The notes: generated by a model from the letters alone, not told the origin. A stretch of DNA of 64,000 bases from Brenneria izbisi (GCF_025840185.1 NZ_JAMPJU010000010.1:79437-143436); one strand, 5' to 3'; positions 20,182 through 30,091 are shown, counted from the stretch's first letter. Numbers and translations: made by a program.

Positions 20182-22310
20182 ACACTGCCTTTGAATTCGG
20201 TTTTCAGCCGGGTAAACCAGGCCTTGCGGGTGGCTTTGCCGATGTCTTGTTGACCGCAATCGTTATAGCCGCTGGGCGCATAGCAATAGACTGCCCGGTA
20301 AAGGGCATAGCTCTTGTCTTCCGATAGGGCATTCGCATCGGCAATCACTTGCATATAGCCATCCAACCTGTTGTATTCGCGCCCTTTGAACTGTGTCGGC
20401 GCGTTGGTCAGTCCGTCCAGCATGTTGCTTTCCCCCCAATCGAATCCGACGCTGTTGCCGGTACGCAGGAAGAACTCACCGAGGCAGTTAATCGCGCGGG
20501 CATCTTTCGCATGCTGGTTCAACGTATTCACCACGCTATCCAGCGTCGGACACTGATACCCTGATTCCGTGTCGCTGCCGTCCCAGTCAAACACGGCCAG
20601 ATTTTCCTGATCCCAACGGCTGTTTTCAGCACTTTTCAGCGGCGCGATAGCTTTCCTGAGCGCGCTGTCTTGCAGGTAGCCGGCGTAATCGCGGTGGGTG
20701 AGCGATTTGGTCAGAAGCGTATGCAGGGCGATAGCCCGCTCCTCATGGGTTTGTTGCGGGCCGGTCTGTTGCCGCAGTAAATCGGCGTCGGCGCTGACTT
20801 TGAGGATGGCCGAACGGAAGCGCAGGTTTTTGACCGGGCTGTCGGCGGCGAAAATCCGTTCAGGATGACCCGCATTCACCCACGTCTCGGCCAGCGCCAG
20901 TTGCAGAAATTGCTGCTGGGTATAGTCCGTTTTCAAGGTCAGCAGACGACGCCAATGCGTTTCGGCTTCATCCCAGCGTGACTGTCGCTGAAGCGCCTGA
21001 CCGCGCAATACCTGTAAACTAAAGCGGATGGTGTCCGTGAGATCGCGCTCGTCAGTCACCGGGATAAGATTGACCACGGCGGTATAATCTTTCTGACCAT
21101 AGAACTGCAAGGCGGCCTGCAAATAACGAAACTCGGTTTGCATGTCGGCATTATCAAATAAAGGTTGCTGGGCCGACAACGCGTCTGCGGATAACGCTGG
21201 CAGGTTCGTCCTGCCGTCATTGGCCCGCAGACGTTTAAGATCCTGCACCAACATCAACATCGGACTTTCCGCTGTAGTGATGAATGTCGAATTTTCCAGT
21301 AGTTTATTATCAATTTCGTCGCTTAATGCCTGTAAATCGGCGACGTTATCGGTTTTTCCCAATGCCTGCTGATAGGTTTTGGGCAGGGCGTTCACATCGC
21401 CGATGATCCAGTAAGCCCGGCGATAAAGTCCTTGCGCCGAATCGCGGTACAGACCCCGCGGGTATTGCTTCAGATAGTCGTCAATGCGCTGTATCGCGGC
21501 CAAACCCGCTTGCTTGTCGGCTTTGCTGGCATCGAACATGTTGTATTCGTCCAATGCGTGTTGCATGGACTGATTGATCTTCACGCGTATCAGCATGTAG
21601 CGCGCGGTTTCGGCAACCCACGGCTGTATGCCTTGCGTCAATGACTGGAAGCCGTGTTCCGCCTGATCAAACTTGCCTTCATAGAAAGCCTGCGCATTGA
21701 CCAGATAATGCTTCAGCGATCCGGCATGACCCTCATCCGGCACACTGGCAAGCTCAGCGGATAAGGCGGATGCCGTATAATCGGGCGACAGCATGTTCAT
21801 TCGCGCCAGCGCCAGCGGGGTACGCTGGCTATCGGTCAGTTGTTGATCGGCCAGCAGCACGTCAAAAAATGCCTCGACGGTGGACACATCATTCGATATT
21901 TGCCGACCCTCACCCTCGCCGGGCATTAGCGCGCCCAGCGTATTCTGTACGGCTGGCGACAGGTGAAGCCGCTGAGCCTTTTGCTGCAATGGCGTGATGC
22001 CTGGCGCGGGTGTGACAGGCTGGCTGGGGCCTTCTGTCGCCGCCAATCCCATCACACGGTAGGCCGTGAAGGGATCAATGCGCGTATGGGTTTGATCGGG
22101 CAGCGGCTGAGGCAGTGGTAATTCAATAGGGCGGCGGCTGCTTTGCAATAACATCAAATTGACGCGCGTGTCATTATCCGGCAAGAGGTAAGGAAGGGCG
22201 GGTATTCCGCATTCCGCGTCGGAAAAACCGCAAAGACCATCGGCGGAACTGAAAGCAGGGCTGCTAAATAATACGCTTAGCACACCTGCCAGCAGCGTTA
22301 CTCCTTTCAT
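20151..22310 (-). CDS. Large exported protein with helical (TPR-like) repeats, function unknown
   Basis: This is a 719-residue protein with a signal peptide at residues 1-21 (KGVTLLAGVLSVLFSSPAFS). A long mostly helical body follows, in which TPR-like units are recognisable (for example AQAFYEGKFDQAEHGFQSL and LRGQALQRQSRWDEAETHWRRLL). It is sometimes annotated as an outer-membrane assembly lipoprotein, but I see no lipobox cysteine at the cleavage site. The ATG at 22310 was chosen because it opens the signal peptide. It is followed by, and overlaps, the DUF3142 gene. I cannot assign a function. Confidence 0.7.
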   Translation of the reverse strand: MKGVTLLAGVLSVLFSSPAFSSADGLCGFSDAECGIPALPYLLPDNDTRVNLMLLQSSRRPIELPLPQPLPDQTHTRIDPFTAYRVMGLAATEGPSQPVTPAPGITPLQQKAQRLHLSPAVQNTLGALMPGEGEGRQISNDVSTVEAFFDVLLADQQLTDSQRTPLALARMNMLSPDYTASALSAELASVPDEGHAGSLKHYLVNAQAFYEGKFDQAEHGFQSLTQGIQPWVAETARYMLIRVKINQSMQHALDEYNMFDASKADKQAGLAAIQRIDDYLKQYPRGLYRDSAQGLYRRAYWIIGDVNALPKTYQQALGKTDNVADLQALSDEIDNKLLENSTFITTAESPMLMLVQDLKRLRANDGRTNLPALSADALSAQQPLFDNADMQTEFRYLQAALQFYGQKDYTAVVNLIPVTDERDLTDTIRFSLQVLRGQALQRQSRWDEAETHWRRLLTLKTDYTQQQFLQLALAETWVNAGHPERIFAADSPVKNLRFRSAILKVSADADLLRQQTGPQQTHEERAIALHTLLTKSLTHRDYAGYLQDSALRKAIAPLKSAENSRWDQENLAVFDWDGSDTESGYQCPTLDSVVNTLNQHAKDARAINCLGEFFLRTGNSVGFDWGESNMLDGLTNAPTQFKGREYNRLDGYMQVIADANALSEDKSYALYRAVYCYAPSGYNDCGQQDIGKATRKAWFTRLKTEFKGSVWADRLKYYW

Positions 22311-22519
22311 CGGTGTGTTCCTGTTGGATGAGGTATCTGACAATAAGACGAGTCTGCCGATTTCGGTCATGACATGGTTCACTTTACGCGAAATTCAACT
22401 CAGAACTAAGCCGGATGCAGTGGATGTTGCGGCTCAGCATCCCTAGAGAATAGCACCGGAAAGAACAACCATGAGTGAATCAAGTGCAGGCGGGCGATTT
22501 ACCGCCGTACTGACGTCGC

Positions 22520-23890
22520 TCAGCGCTGGTCTAATGGAAGCCAGATAATTAACCGCAGGCCACCTAACGGGCTGTCTTCAGCTTTCACCCAACCTTTGTG
22601 TTGGGTTACGGCGGTCTCGACAATCGCCAGCCCCAATCCTGTGCCGCCGGATTCGCGGTCGCGGGCTTCATCAGTGCGATAGAATGGCCGGAAAATCTGT
22701 TCGCGATCTTCCGGGCTGACGCCTGGGCCGTCGTCGTCAACTTTGATGGTGATACCCTGATTATTGACGGCGAATGCGACAGCAATGTGATGATGGGAAT
22801 AACGCAGCGCGTTGCGCACGATATTCTCCAGCGCGCTCTCAAGCGCGTTCGGGTTACCGAAGAGCGTCCACGGGCCAGGCGGATAAGTGACTTCCAGCGT
22901 TTTCCCCATTTGCTCCGCTTCAAACGCCGCATCGTCCAGCACATCGCCCCACAACTCATCCGCCCGCAGAAATTCACGGGTTAGCTCATTCTTATGCTGG
23001 TTACGTGACAGAACCAGCAGATCATTGATCATGCTGTCGAGCCGCTGGGTTTCTATTTCGATGCGATTAAGTTCGTTTCCCTCGCCTTGCCGCCTGCGCA
23101 GGAGCGCGGTGGAAAGCTGTAAGCGTGTAAGCGGGGTGCGCAACTCGTGCGAAATATCTGATAGCAGACGTTGCTGTGCCGTCACCATGCGCTCAAGCGC
23201 GCTGACCATCTGATTAAAGCTGACGCCTGTCGCCTGAAATTCCTGTGGCCCCGATTCCAGTTCAGGATGTTGACGCAAATTGCCCCGCGCCACCTCGTCA
23301 GCCGCGTTTTTCAATTTACGGGCGGGTTTGGCGAGACTCCAGGCAAGCCACAGCAACAAGGGGGAACTGATTAACATGGTAAAAATCAGCAACAGTAGAG
23401 GCCGGTCGAACAACAGGCTGATAAAGTCTGACTGAAGGCTGCTGGCCGGACGTATCAGGTAAAGTTGATAATTGTCTTCACCGTCCCGGATGGAGAACGG
23501 CCCCAGTAATTCAATGCGTCCATACTTTTTCTTTTGCGGATGATCGGCGTTATCCGACAGGCCGATAAAGTTGCGTACAATTTGCGTTTCGTTCTTCTGA
23601 GCGCCCAATACTCGCCCTTCGCTGGTAACCAGCAAAAGGCGCTGTCCCGGCGGTGCCCATTTCTCAATGACCCAGAACAGCCTTAACCACCAACGTAAAT
23701 CGTTGGCCGGGGTATTGGCCAGATCGGTTTCAATATGCTGTTCCAACATAAGCCCTTGCCGCTGCTCATTTTCCAGTAGTGCCGTCAACTGGCGGGAATC
23801 CAGTTTGGGCACCATCAATACCAGCATGAGAACCAGCGCCAGCGTTAGCCAGAAAATAGCGAAAATTCGTGCGGTCAGGCTACTTATCAT
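22520..23890 (-). CDS. cpxA: Envelope stress sensor histidine kinase CpxA
   Basis: This 456-residue membrane kinase senses misfolded envelope proteins and phosphorylates CpxR. Membrane segments lie at about residues 8-28 and 164-186, with a periplasmic sensor domain between them. A HAMP domain follows, and the phospho-acceptor is H248 in SDISHELRTPLTRLQ. ATP-binding boxes are seen as NIVRNALRYS, DDGPGVSPEDREQIF and GTGLGLAIVE. The start codon overlaps the cpxR stop (ATGA), which fits a coupled cpxRA operon. Confidence 0.97.
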   Translation of the reverse strand: MISSLTARIFAIFWLTLALVLMLVLMVPKLDSRQLTALLENEQRQGLMLEQHIETDLANTPANDLRWWLRLFWVIEKWAPPGQRLLLVTSEGRVLGAQKNETQIVRNFIGLSDNADHPQKKKYGRIELLGPFSIRDGEDNYQLYLIRPASSLQSDFISLLFDRPLLLLIFTMLISSPLLLWLAWSLAKPARKLKNAADEVARGNLRQHPELESGPQEFQATGVSFNQMVSALERMVTAQQRLLSDISHELRTPLTRLQLSTALLRRRQGEGNELNRIEIETQRLDSMINDLLVLSRNQHKNELTREFLRADELWGDVLDDAAFEAEQMGKTLEVTYPPGPWTLFGNPNALESALENIVRNALRYSHHHIAVAFAVNNQGITIKVDDDGPGVSPEDREQIFRPFYRTDEARDRESGGTGLGLAIVETAVTQHKGWVKAEDSPLGGLRLIIWLPLDQR

Positions 23891-24585
23891 GCAGCGGATA
23901 CCATCAGATAACCCCGCCCACGCAAGGTTTTAAACCAGGGCAACCCATCTTTGCGCTCTGGTAATTTACGCCGCAGATTGGAGATGTGCATATCAATGGC
24001 ACGGTCAAAGGGCGTCAGGCGTTTGCCTAACACTTCCTGGCTCAGATGTTCGCGCGAAACCACCTGACCCAGCCGCTGGGCCAGCAGGTAGAGCAGGGTG
24101 AATTCCGTTCCTGTCAGATCCAGCACGGTATCGTCAAAGCTGGCTTCCTGACGTCCAGGGTTGAGCCGCAGACCGTCAACTTCCAGCGTCGGCGCCGTGT
24201 TTTCGCCGCTCTGTTGCTGATCCGTCCAGTTTGAACGACGTAAAATGGCCCGGATACGCGCCACCAGTTCACGATCGTTGAAAGGTTTCGGCAGATAATC
24301 ATCCGCGCCTAATTCCAGGCCGAGTACCCGATCCAGTTCACTGCCACGCGCGGTCAACATAATAACCGGCGTCTGATGTTGCTGACGGAGTTCCTTTAAT
24401 GTGTCGATACCGTTCTTTTTCGGCATCATCACATCCAGCAAAAGCAGGTCAATTGTATTATCCAAAGCGTTTAATGCCTGCTCGCCGTCATAGGCGACCA
24501 CGACATTAAATCCTTCCATTTCGAGCAACTCTTTTAGTAAAGACGTCAACTCTTTATCGTCATCAACCAGCAGGATCTTATTCAT
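23887..24585 (-). CDS. cpxR: Envelope stress response regulator CpxR
   Basis: This is a 232-residue OmpR-family regulator. The receiver domain has its phosphorylated aspartate at D51 (LLLLDVMMPKKNG) and acidic pocket residues DDD at 8-10. A winged-helix DNA-binding domain follows from about residue 130 (LTGTEFTLLYLLAQ). It lies upstream of cpxA in the same operon and diverges from cpxP, with a CpxR box in between that gives autoregulation. Confidence 0.97.
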   Translation of the reverse strand: MNKILLVDDDKELTSLLKELLEMEGFNVVVAYDGEQALNALDNTIDLLLLDVMMPKKNGIDTLKELRQQHQTPVIMLTARGSELDRVLGLELGADDYLPKPFNDRELVARIRAILRRSNWTDQQQSGENTAPTLEVDGLRLNPGRQEASFDDTVLDLTGTEFTLLYLLAQRLGQVVSREHLSQEVLGKRLTPFDRAIDMHISNLRRKLPERKDGLPWFKTLRGRGYLMVSAA

Positions 24586-24639
24586 GTTTTATCTACCTCC
24601 AGGGGCAAAATACGCCATAGATTAGTGGTATTCCATGAC

Positions 24640-24654
24640 TTTACGTAGTTTTAC
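24640..24654 (-). promoter_or_regulatory. CpxR box between cpxR and cpxP
   Basis: Read on the minus strand this is a perfect GTAAA-N5-GTAAA, the consensus CpxR-P site. It lies 55 bases from the cpxR start and about 84 bases from the cpxP start. It likely activates cpxP and autoregulates cpxRA. Confidence 0.9.
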
Positions 24655-24737
24655 ATCCTCTGACGCATGTTTGCAGCAAGACAATTAGACTGATGCTCAT
24701 TGATTCACAGAACAGTACACCAAAAGGGGAGTTATTG

Positions 24738-25220
24738 ATGCAACAGGCCGCAACGTTATCTCTTGCTTCACTGCTGATGCTGAGTTCTCTCACTGCATTT
24801 GCGGCAGATGCTGGGAGTGCGACTGTGAATGGCTGGCATCATGATGACTCCGTGATGAAACGTCTGCCCGATCAGCAGTCAATGTTTGACGGCGTGAAGC
24901 TAACCGAGCAACAACGCCAACAAATGCGCGATCTTATGTATCAAGGGCGTCAAGATGTGACGCCGTTTAATACGCAAGATGTTGAAACCATGCATAACCT
25001 GGTGACAGCTAACGCGTTTGATGAAGATGCGGTTCGCAAACAAATTACCAGGATGATGGAAGTACAGATTGAACGTCAGGTACAGATGACGCGCGTGCGC
25101 AATCAAATGTACAACCTGTTGACACCGGAACAGAAAAATATTCTGGAGCAGAAGCACCAGCAACGAATGAAGCAAATGGAACGGCAGATCTCATTGTTAA
25201 ATCAGATGCCGTCGCCATAG
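24738..25220 (+). CDS. cpxP: Periplasmic Cpx stress adaptor / inhibitor CpxP
   Basis: This 160-residue periplasmic protein binds the CpxA sensor domain and dampens the response. It also aids DegP-mediated turnover. The signal peptide is about residues 1-22 (LASLLMLSSLTAFAADA). The two LTxxQ motifs that define the family are present: LTEQQRQQM near residue 55 and LTPEQKNIL near the C-terminus. The ATG at 24738 follows AAGGGGAG at good spacing. It diverges from cpxRA and carries the CpxR box in its promoter. The gene ends about 110 bases before a strong terminator. Confidence 0.93.
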   Translation: MQQAATLSLASLLMLSSLTAFAADAGSATVNGWHHDDSVMKRLPDQQSMFDGVKLTEQQRQQMRDLMYQGRQDVTPFNTQDVETMHNLVTANAFDEDAVRKQITRMMEVQIERQVQMTRVRNQMYNLLTPEQKNILEQKHQQRMKQMERQISLLNQMPSP

Positions 25221-25331
25221 TCAGGTACCCTTGTCAACCCTGAAGTAGTCGTGTGAGTAGTGTGTTGTTTGAGTAGTAATAAAGTAGATACACCCTGTTT
25301 TCCTTGCCATAGACACCATCCCTGTCTTTTC

Positions 25332-25358
25332 GCCCTCCATGATGGAGGGCTTTTTTTT
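25332..25358 (+). terminator. rho-independent terminator downstream of cpxP
   Basis: A perfect 8-bp stem (GCCCTCCA / TGGAGGGC) with a 3-base loop is followed by eight T. Confidence 0.95.
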
Positions 25359-25438
25359 GGCGGTTTTGCGGGTAAATACTTTAAAAACAATGGAGTGTTG
25401 GGTGATCGCAAGCGGTTAAATATCATTCTGCCAATTGA

Positions 25439-25640
25439 ATATTGGGTGTCGCGTCATCAACGGTACAATGCTTGATGGTAAAAAAGCTGATATTTCGCCT
25501 GAAATGGCGCTTCGTTTAGCGATTGTTTGGGGGGAACCGCTGATGTATGGCTGGGAATACAACAAGATTTTGACCTGTGGCATGCTCGGCAATCGCCGGA
25601 TCTTTCAGTTCTTACTCCGTTTAGAAGTCGCATAATCTCC
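25439..25640 (+). pseudogene. remnant of a HigA-type (XRE family) antitoxin gene with at least two frameshifts
   Basis: Pieces of a HigA antitoxin are spread over all three frames in the right order. The first piece is LGVASSTVQC from base 25442, resembling the LGVSRxTVSRLL recognition helix region. The second is GKKADISPEMALRLAIVWGEP in the frame of base 25435, resembling NGKADISPEMALRL. The third is QDFDLWHARQSPDLS in the last frame, resembling the YDLWQARQ tail. A stop codon lies just upstream of the first piece. No toxin (HigB) reading frame is visible next to it. The order and motif matches make decay of a real gene the best reading. Confidence 0.7.
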
Positions 25641-25787
25641 TCTATCCTGCCCTTCACAAGATCATATTTTTTGGCTTTCCTCGCCTGCTTTTCATAAAAA
25701 ATTAATTTAAATCATAATGCAGCGCTTGAATATTGAGCTAAATAGCGAGACGACAAACATTACAACATCACTATTCTGGTGGAAAAT

Positions 25788-26378
25788 ATGAGCATAAATG
25801 TCAAACGCACATTGGTATTGGTAGTGGCTTTGTTCCCCACGCTGGTGTTTGCGCACACGGGCAACGATGGAGGGACACATCATGCATTGGGGTTTATCGA
25901 GGGATTCACTCATCCATTTTCTGGTTTGGATCACTTGTTTGCGATGACGTTGGTTGGCGTATGGAGTGCGATGAATACGCGTAAATGGTGGATAGCTCCT
26001 CTGTCGTTTGCGTCCTTGTTGCTGGTTGGGGCGCTGATCGGCATGGCGGGCGTGGTGATCCCTGCAACAGAGCAAATCGTTGCAGCATCTTTACTGGGTG
26101 TTGGTTTGATGGTGGCGATGCAACTGAAGTTGTCCTCAACGGCAGTCGCATTGAGTATCGGTACTTTTGCGATATTTCATGGTCTGGCGCATGGGGCGGA
26201 ACTTTCCCATTCGGTCTCGGCACTTTCAGGGATGGTGATCGCCACCGCACTGCTACACATTTTGGGGCTGGGGATTGGATATTTGCTGGTCTGTTCAAAA
26301 TCGACGGTATGGTGGCCACGTCTGATCGGCGGTTGTTCTTCCGTATTGGGCTTGGGTTTGCTGAGTGGTTTGATTTAA
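25788..26378 (+). CDS. HupE/UreJ-family nickel/cobalt transporter
   Basis: This is a 196-residue inner-membrane protein with an N-terminal signal-like segment ending VFAH. The family metal motif follows as HPFSGLDHLFAMTLVGVWSA (residues about 40-60). A second histidine cluster is FAIFHGLAHGAEL. HupE/UreJ proteins import Ni2+ or Co2+ and are often next to urease or hydrogenase genes, but neither is nearby here. The ATG at 25788 was preferred over a GTG at 25779, using the ribosome site GGTGGA. The gene sits in an accessory stretch between cpxP and fieF, with its own terminator. Confidence 0.85.
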   Translation: MSINVKRTLVLVVALFPTLVFAHTGNDGGTHHALGFIEGFTHPFSGLDHLFAMTLVGVWSAMNTRKWWIAPLSFASLLLVGALIGMAGVVIPATEQIVAASLLGVGLMVAMQLKLSSTAVALSIGTFAIFHGLAHGAELSHSVSALSGMVIATALLHILGLGIGYLLVCSKSTVWWPRLIGGCSSVLGLGLLSGLI

Positions 26379-26405
26379 TTCCCGCTTGTTATCGGTTTAT
26401 CTTGA

Positions 26406-26431
26406 AACCAGCCTGCGACGGCTGGTTTTTT
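26406..26431 (+). terminator. rho-independent terminator after hupE
   Basis: The stem AACCAGCC / GGCTGGTT has a 6-base loop and is followed by a T-run. The rest of the gap to sotB (about 26432-26729) shows no gene or strong motif. Confidence 0.9.
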
Positions 26432-26729
26432 ATTATGTCGGCATCAAAGCAGAAAGGGCAGGAGGCGAATGTGAACCCCCGCAAGATAGAATGGCACGAA
26501 AAAAACAGCATAAGGAATGGCTAAGGCGTAGAATATAAGTTATGAAAATGATGCTTGCGAGTGTTCTCTTACTGATTTTCTGAAACCTCATAAAAGCACG
26601 CTAAAACACCTTTGACCGCCGTATTTTATCCGGTGATGTCATACTTTCCTGTACCCTCGCTTCGTTGCGCCAGGCTCTGTTAAAGCAGGGCGGCGTATTC
26701 CTTTATGTTAACTTTTGATTATCAATATC

Positions 26730-27914
26730 ATGACCCGTTCTTCCCGCTCGACTGCCTGGATGAGAGTGATCAGCCTCTCTCTGGCTGCTTTTATTTTTAA
26801 CACCGCTGAGTTTGCTCCCGTTGCTTTGCTGTCTGATATCGCGGCCAGTTTTTCAATGAGCGCCGCGCAAGTTGGGTTGATCATCACCATCTATGCCTGG
26901 GTTGTCGGGTTGATGTCGCTGCCTTGCATGTTATTTTCCAGCGATATGGAGCGGCGTGGCCTGTTGATCAAAATCTTTATTCTGTTCGTTGTCAGCAACA
27001 TATTGTCCGGCTTGGCCTGGAACTATTGGGTATTGGTGATCGCGCGCATCGGCGTGGCATTGGCGCATGCGGTTTTCTGGTCGATTACCGCATCTCTGGT
27101 CGTGCGCCTGGCGCCCGCGGATAAAAAAGCGCAGGCGCTGAGCCTGCTGGCGACAGGCACGGCGCTGGCGCTAGTGCTGGGGCTACCATTGGGGCGCGTG
27201 GTGGGCCAATATCTGGGCTGGCGAACTACATTTGCGATAATCGGCGTAGCCGCCGCCGCGATTATGCTGGTGATGATGAAGTTACTGCCAGAATTACCCA
27301 GCAGCAATTCTGGCTCACTGAAAAGTTTACCCTTATTGCTCAAACGGCCCGCGTTACTGTGTATTTACGGCCTGACCGTGATGATTATCACCGCACATTT
27401 TACGGCCTACAGTTACATTGAGCCGTTCATTCAAAAAGTAGCTCTGCTGAGTGAAAATTTCACCACCATGCTATTACTGCTCTTCGGCGGTGCCGGAATT
27501 ATCGGCAGCATGTTGTTCAGCCGCTACAGCAGCCAATATCCTTCCGGCTTCCTGGTGGCCTCGTTCGCTTTGCTGACGATGTGTCTGCTGCTACTGACGC
27601 CGCTGTCATTCAGCGGCTGGAGCGTATCGATGTTATGCGTCGCGTGGGGGATAGCGATTATGGCGTTGAGTCTGGCGATGCAGGTCAAAGTGTTGACGCT
27701 GGCTTCGGATGCGACGGATGTCGCCATGGCGCTCTATTCCGGCATTTACAACCTTGGTATTGGCGGCGGCGCGTTGCTGGGCAACCAGGTGATTACATAC
27801 CTGGGGCTGGCGGACATCGGCTTTATGGGCGCGGCGTTGGGATTGGTGGCGCTGGTATGCTGTATTTTTACGTTTAGCCGCTATGCCCGCGTGTTAAATG
27901 CGTCGATGAACTGA
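26730..27914 (+). CDS. sotB: Sugar efflux transporter, major facilitator family (SotB/YdeA-like)
   Basis: This is a 394-residue MFS exporter with 12 predicted membrane segments. Long blocks match E. coli SotB (YdeA): [57 protein letters not shown] and [20 protein letters not shown]. Members export arabinose, IPTG and related sugars, which fits a plant-associated bacterium handling pentoses. The ATG at 26730 was chosen, and an upstream TTG in frame is less likely. It is single-gene, between hupE and fieF, and lies outside the E. coli cpxP-fieF order, so it is an accessory insertion here. Confidence 0.87.
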   Translation: MTRSSRSTAWMRVISLSLAAFIFNTAEFAPVALLSDIAASFSMSAAQVGLIITIYAWVVGLMSLPCMLFSSDMERRGLLIKIFILFVVSNILSGLAWNYWVLVIARIGVALAHAVFWSITASLVVRLAPADKKAQALSLLATGTALALVLGLPLGRVVGQYLGWRTTFAIIGVAAAAIMLVMMKLLPELPSSNSGSLKSLPLLLKRPALLCIYGLTVMIITAHFTAYSYIEPFIQKVALLSENFTTMLLLLFGGAGIIGSMLFSRYSSQYPSGFLVASFALLTMCLLLLTPLSFSGWSVSMLCVAWGIAIMALSLAMQVKVLTLASDATDVAMALYSGIYNLGIGGGALLGNQVITYLGLADIGFMGAALGLVALVCCIFTFSRYARVLNASMN

Positions 27915-27960
27915 ATTCCGGCATCCACTGGGCGTTCCTTTCCTGAGTGATGAGGGCATT

Positions 27961-28857
27961 ATGAATTCACACTATGCTCGCCTGGTTACGCTGGCGGCAT
28001 TTAGCGCGACTGCCGTCGCCATGATCCTGTTCGTGATGAAGGTGTTCGCCTGGTGGCATACCGGCTCAGTGAGTCTCCTGGCTTCCCTGGTGGATTCGTT
28101 GGTCGATATCGCCGCCTCGCTGATTAACCTGCTGGTGGTTCGTTATTCGCTTCAGCCTGCGGATCTTGAACATACGTTTGGTCATGGCAAAGCCGAATCA
28201 TTGGCAGCGATGGCGCAAAGCATGTTTATTTCCGGTTCCGCGCTGTTTCTGATATTGACCGGTTTGCAACATACGCTGACGCCTGGGACGCTGAATTCGC
28301 CGGAAGTGGGGATGGGCGTGACGGTGGTTGCATTGCTGTCAACGTTGCTGTTGGTATCGTTCCAGCGTTGGGTGGTCAAGCGAACGCATAGTCAGGCGAT
28401 ACGAGCGGATATGCTGCACTATCAGTCTGATCTGCTGATGAATGGTGCGATCCTGATTGCGTTGATATTGAGCTCGAAAGGCTTCACTCGCGCCGATGCG
28501 CTATTTGCGCTGGGCATCGGTATCTATATTCTGTACAGTGCATTACGCATGGGTTATGAAGCGGTACAGTCTTTATTGGATCATGCGCTGCCGGATGAAG
28601 AGCGGGAGGTGATTGTCGAGATTATCTCCAATTGGCAGGGGATCCGCGGCGCTCACGATTTACGAACCCGACGTTCCGGGCCGACACGTTTTATTCAACT
28701 GCATCTGGAGATGGATGACGCTTTGCCGCTGGCGCAATCGCATCAAATTGCCGATGACCTGGAGCAGGCGCTGCTCAAACAATTCCCCGGCTCTGATATT
28801 ATTATCCATCAGGAGATCCGGTTTCGGCGGTGCCGAAAAAACAGAAAGGGCGATTGA
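27961..28857 (+). CDS. fieF: Cation-efflux pump FieF (iron/zinc), C-terminal tail probably frameshifted
   Basis: This is a 298-residue cation diffusion facilitator exporting Fe2+ and Zn2+ with proton exchange. Metal-binding DxxxD pairs are seen as DSLVDIAAS (segment 2) and HYQSDLLMN (segment 5), and the cytoplasmic domain starts near residue 205. Up to GSDIIIHQ it follows the enterobacterial protein. It then continues with a basic tail ([12 protein letters not shown]). In the +2 frame the DNA reads [17 protein letters not shown] and stops at 28868, resembling the normal DPCSVVP... tail of E. coli FieF. A GA duplication at about 28813-28816 explains this. The tail is not part of the transport core, so activity may survive. 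Confidence 0.88.
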   Translation: MNSHYARLVTLAAFSATAVAMILFVMKVFAWWHTGSVSLLASLVDSLVDIAASLINLLVVRYSLQPADLEHTFGHGKAESLAAMAQSMFISGSALFLILTGLQHTLTPGTLNSPEVGMGVTVVALLSTLLLVSFQRWVVKRTHSQAIRADMLHYQSDLLMNGAILIALILSSKGFTRADALFALGIGIYILYSALRMGYEAVQSLLDHALPDEEREVIVEIISNWQGIRGAHDLRTRRSGPTRFIQLHLEMDDALPLAQSHQIADDLEQALLKQFPGSDIIIHQEIRFRRCRKNRKGD

Positions 28858-29083
28858 AGATGTCGTAACAGCTTGAACCTGATACGGTGGTCGTCTGTTT
28901 ATGGTTAAAATGCGTATGTCATAAATATTTAAGCGCAATCCAGCCTGACCTGAATCAATTCAGCTGCGTGTATTTGTTATATTATGCTAATAAAAGATGA
29001 GAGGTTGCTGTCGGAGAAATAAGCGGCAACCCGTTTATGATAGAAGAATCTGCGAAATTACATCTACAAGTCCAGAGGTTGTC

Positions 29084-30046
29084 ATGATTAAAAAAATCGG
29101 AGTATTGACGAGTGGTGGTGATGCGCCTGGAATGAATGCGGCAATTCGTGGCGTGGTACGTGCCGCACTGACAAAAGGGCTGGATGTGTTCGGCATCTAT
29201 GATGGCTATCTGGGCTTGTATGAGAATCGAATGGCTCAATTGGACCGCTACAGTGTGTCAGACATGATAAACCGTGGCGGTACGTTTCTGGGTTCAGCGC
29301 GTTTCCCTGAGTTCCGTGATGAAAAAGTGCGTGAAGTCGCCATTCAAAACATGAAAAATCAGGGATTGGACGCGCTGGTGGTGATCGGCGGCGACGGTTC
29401 CTATATGGGGGCTAAGCGGCTGACTGAAATGGGATTCCCGTGTATCGGTCTGCCTGGCACCATTGATAACGACGTGGCCGGAACAGACTACACCATCGGT
29501 TATTTTACGGCGCTGGAGACGGTGCTGGAAGCGATTGACCGCCTGCGTGATACCTCTTCATCCCACCAACGTATCTCGATCGTTGAAGTCATGGGGCGGC
29601 ACTGTGGTGATTTGACGTTGGCGGCGGCGATTGCCGGCGGCTGTGAATTTATCGTATTGCCGGAAGTGCCGTTCAGCCCGGAAGATCTGGTGAGTGAAAT
29701 CAAAGCCGGTATCGATAAAGGTAAAAAACACGCGATTGTGGCGATCACCGAACATATTTGCGATATCAACGAACTGTCGAAATATATCCAGAAAGAAACG
29801 GGCCGCGACACGCGCGCCACTGTGCTGGGCCATATTCAGCGCGGCGGTTCCCCGGTAGCGTATGACCGTATTCTGGCTTCCCGGATGGGCGCGTATTCCA
29901 TTGAACTGTTGCTGCAAGGCTACGGTGGACGTTGCGTTGGTATCCAGAACGAAAAACTGGTGCACCACGACATTATCGATGCCATTGAGAACATGAAGCG
30001 CCCCTTCAAAGGCGATTGGCTCGAAACCGCTAAAATGCTGTTCTAA
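29084..30046 (+). CDS. pfkA: 6-phosphofructokinase I
   Basis: This 320-residue ATP-dependent enzyme of glycolysis phosphorylates fructose-6-phosphate. The ATP site is [13 protein letters not shown] at residues 6-18, with GGDGS near 102-106. The catalytic GTIDNDV motif lies at 125-131, with D128 and D130. The substrate-binding and signature region [11 protein letters not shown] is near 244-254. The length equals E. coli PfkA. The ATG at 29084 follows AGAGG, and an upstream in-frame start has no family match. It follows fieF as in E. coli and ends at a terminator. Confidence 0.98.
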   Translation: MIKKIGVLTSGGDAPGMNAAIRGVVRAALTKGLDVFGIYDGYLGLYENRMAQLDRYSVSDMINRGGTFLGSARFPEFRDEKVREVAIQNMKNQGLDALVVIGGDGSYMGAKRLTEMGFPCIGLPGTIDNDVAGTDYTIGYFTALETVLEAIDRLRDTSSSHQRISIVEVMGRHCGDLTLAAAIAGGCEFIVLPEVPFSPEDLVSEIKAGIDKGKKHAIVAITEHICDINELSKYIQKETGRDTRATVLGHIQRGGSPVAYDRILASRMGAYSIELLLQGYGGRCVGIQNEKLVHHDIIDAIENMKRPFKGDWLETAKMLF

Positions 30047-30091
30047 TCCCCTGGTCAGCCGCTTGCATGGCGCAATGACAGCCTACTGATA

